Shown here piece by piece: positions 9,225-10,055 of a stretch of DNA of 10,055 nt. The DNA comes from Larix sibirica (Eukaryota > Streptophyta > Pinopsida > Pinales > Pinaceae). Each line of letters begins with the position of its first letter. Position 1 is the stretch's first letter. The stretch covers positions 1-10,055 of the forward strand of contig NWUY0300109581.1 in assembly GCA_004151065.3 (NCBI GenBank), written 5' to 3'. A program made the position numbers and the translations under genes. The notes under the pieces are model-generated. The model was not told the origin of the DNA, ran no database searches, and was given only the letters and a program-made list of their open reading frames with translations.

Positions 9225-9570
9225 TTGCAACTTTCACAAATTCTCCAAGAGTATTGCCTATGTCTCTCAAAATTTTCGGTTCCCATTATTCACAAGGGAG
9301 AGAGTAAAGACAGATCTAGACTGGTGCAATACTCATATCCTATTTTTTTGGGTTAAATCTTTCCTTCCATGGAATTAAGTATAACCCAGCTGAGAAGAAG
9401 AAGTACGGGCCTCCTTCCAAAATCCAATCTCTATCTTCTTGATTGAAGAAGATGATTCTGAAAAAACCTTTAGATCCAAGCTACAAATGATAATGTCATT
9501 TAGGGTTTCGGGTTGTTTTGATCCATCTTAGTAGATCCTTCTCTTTGGGCAATCTCCTAATAAACTTACT
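9225..9570 (-). other. DUF4283-like domain of ORF1
   Basis: In one frame the sense strand encodes FIRRLPKEKDLLRWI, FFRIIFFNQEDRDWILEGGP, FSAGLYLIPWKERFNPK, IAPV-stop-I, LYSLPCE-stop-W and LRDIGNTLGEFVKVAKK. This is the characteristic DUF4283 pattern of plant LINE gag-like proteins. Stops at 9316-9318 (TAG where Trp is expected) and in LPCE*W (TAA where Tyr is expected) break it. The continuation RICVYMNLSHEIP is in another frame, after the T run at 9218-9226. Confidence 0.85.
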
Positions 9571-9824
9571 AATTAGGGCTTTCTCCTTCTAGAGTTCTAC
9601 TCGTTCTCGTAATTTATCCGATATGATCTAGAGGGGAGGAGTCTCTCGATATCTGGGGATGTAGCCACCAGGCTATTGGGGCCATAAGGGGCTTTAGATC
9701 CAGATCCTTCTCCCTCTCCTTCCCTGCGATCAATTGAGTTTGATTTTTCATATCTATTATTTTGATTGGGAATTTGTTGCTAAGTGGGGGGTGAGGAGCT
9801 CCCTCCATGTGGGCCCATGGCCAT

Positions 9825-9992
9825 AGACTGTAGCCCCTACAAGGAGGAAAAGACCTTGTGCATAGAAGATTCTGAGGTATAAGGACCCTTGGGCTCAACA
9901 CACTGGAGAACGATGGCTGCCCTGACGCAACACCAACACGCCGCAATCTCCCTTGGCTGTGAGTCGTCTTCACCTTTTCCGTGCGCCTTTAT
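9825..9992 (-). other. LINE 5' leader
   Basis: About 170 bp separate the 5' TSD from the proposed ORF1 ATG. It is more GC-rich than the flanks and has no convincing coding frame; a 119-codon frame crossing it (9614-9973) is not the ORF1 frame and starts without ATG. LINEs carry an internal promoter in this region, but no element can be identified with confidence. Confidence 0.55.
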
Positions 9993-10006
9993 ACCCATTA
10001 GGTATG
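9993..10006. repeat. LINE target-site duplication, 5'-side copy
   Basis: ACCCATTAGGTATG pairs with ACCTGTTAGGTATG at 2759-2772. On the LINE sense strand it lies immediately before the element's first bases. The 9-bp core is perfect and the outer part has two mismatches. Confidence 0.85.
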
Positions 10007-10055
10007 ATTAGCCCACATTTTATTTATTTATTTTTAATGAATAGGAGGTTAGCCC
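10007..10055. repeat. Right part of the possible MITE/foldback element
   Basis: ATTAGCCC at 10007-10014 and GGTTAGCCC at 10047-10055 are inverted relative to the GGGCTAA copies at 2690-2714. The sequence between is AT-rich with an ATTT/TTTA run. The window ends at the putative terminus, so the final base and any TSD cannot be seen. Confidence 0.35.

Larger units (their letters stand above)
8450..9824 (-). pseudogene. LINE ORF1: RNA-binding gag-like protein, broken
   Basis: Nucleic-acid-binding protein that would coat the LINE RNA. I place the start at ATG 9824 (MAMGPHGGSSSP), which opens the polar, low-complexity N-terminus usual for these proteins. A DUF4283-like domain follows (about 9570-9225), then a CCHC zinc knuckle (9077-9036), a DSEGFTQVKRK segment and a Lys/Glu-rich tail open over 8450-8752 (MEEDQLDEIEKECRKKGKG onward). 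The parts lie in different frames: shifts occur before the DUF4283 block, in the T run at 9218-9226, and between the knuckle and 8752. Several TAG/TAA/TGA codons also interrupt. The stop TGA at 8450-8452 overlaps the ORF2 ATG. Repaired length would be about 450 codons. Confidence 0.85.
2773..9992 (-). mobile_element. Near full-length plant L1-type LINE, degenerate
   Basis: A non-LTR retrotransposon of about 7.2 kb. In order it shows a 5' leader, ORF1 with a DUF4283-like domain and CCHC knuckle, ORF2 with APE endonuclease, reverse transcriptase, zf-RVT and RNase H, an extra downstream reading frame, a 3' UTR and a terminal A-run (2775-2783 on the plus strand as T). Flanking TSDs at 2759-2772 and 9993-10006 show both ends are present, so the copy is not 5'-truncated as most LINE copies are. 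Many stops and frameshifts make it non-autonomous now. The domain order fits RNase H-bearing plant L1 elements. If only the 9-bp core counts as TSD, the 5' end shifts to 9997. Confidence 0.93.

Noticed and set aside
9614-9973. 119-codon minus-strand frame at the LINE 5' end as ORF1 start
   Set aside because: It begins with GTG, not ATG, and its frame differs from the MAMGPHGG frame and from the DUF4283 frame, so it is most likely a shadow. It stays a weak alternative for the N-terminus.
1-10055. tRNA, rRNA, CRISPR array or phage/bacterial defence genes
   Set aside because: No cloverleaf, rRNA core sequence, regularly spaced repeats or prokaryotic gene arrangement was seen.

Overview
The window looks like plant nuclear DNA. 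It is dominated by one old, non-LTR retrotransposon of the plant L1 type on the minus strand, set in AT-rich, gene-poor sequence. No intact host gene, tRNA, rRNA, CRISPR array or bacterial-style operon is visible. The plant cannot be named. The RNase H-bearing L1 and the repeat-rich setting fit a seed plant with a sizeable genome.

Layout. Positions 1-2688 are AT-rich intergenic sequence with a few minor structures: a possible CACTA-type transposon end near 1074-1091, a two-copy 49/50-bp tandem repeat at 1789-1887 and a small inverted repeat at 2050-2070. From about 2689 a GGGCTAA/TTAGCCC motif recurs. It also appears, inverted, on the far side of the LINE up to the window end (10008-10055), so the LINE seems to have landed inside a small MITE or foldback element. 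The LINE occupies about 2773-9992. It is bounded by an imperfect 14-bp target-site duplication (9-bp perfect core TTAGGTATG) and has an A-run at its 3' end.

Read along the minus strand, the LINE contains: a short 5' leader; ORF1 (DUF4283 RNA-binding-like domain, CCHC zinc knuckle, Lys/Glu-rich tail); an ATGA overlap into ORF2 (APE-type endonuclease, reverse transcriptase, zf-RVT zinc-binding region, RNase H); then, unusually, about 860 bp holding a small reading frame and a basic third reading frame (ORF3, start near 3703) that I do not recognise; then a 3' UTR with a 6-bp-stem hairpin just before the A-run. The design is that of an autonomous element: ORF1 packages the RNA, endonuclease nicks the target, RT copies the RNA, RNase H removes RNA from the hybrid.

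The copy is dead. ORF1 and ORF2 carry many in-frame stops, several at conserved Trp positions. Frameshifts lie at or near homopolymer runs, and some key residues are replaced (last Cys of the knuckle, Asp of the endonuclease SDH motif). ORF3 is comparatively clean, with a single internal stop, and is the main candidate for something not routinely described in plant L1 elements.
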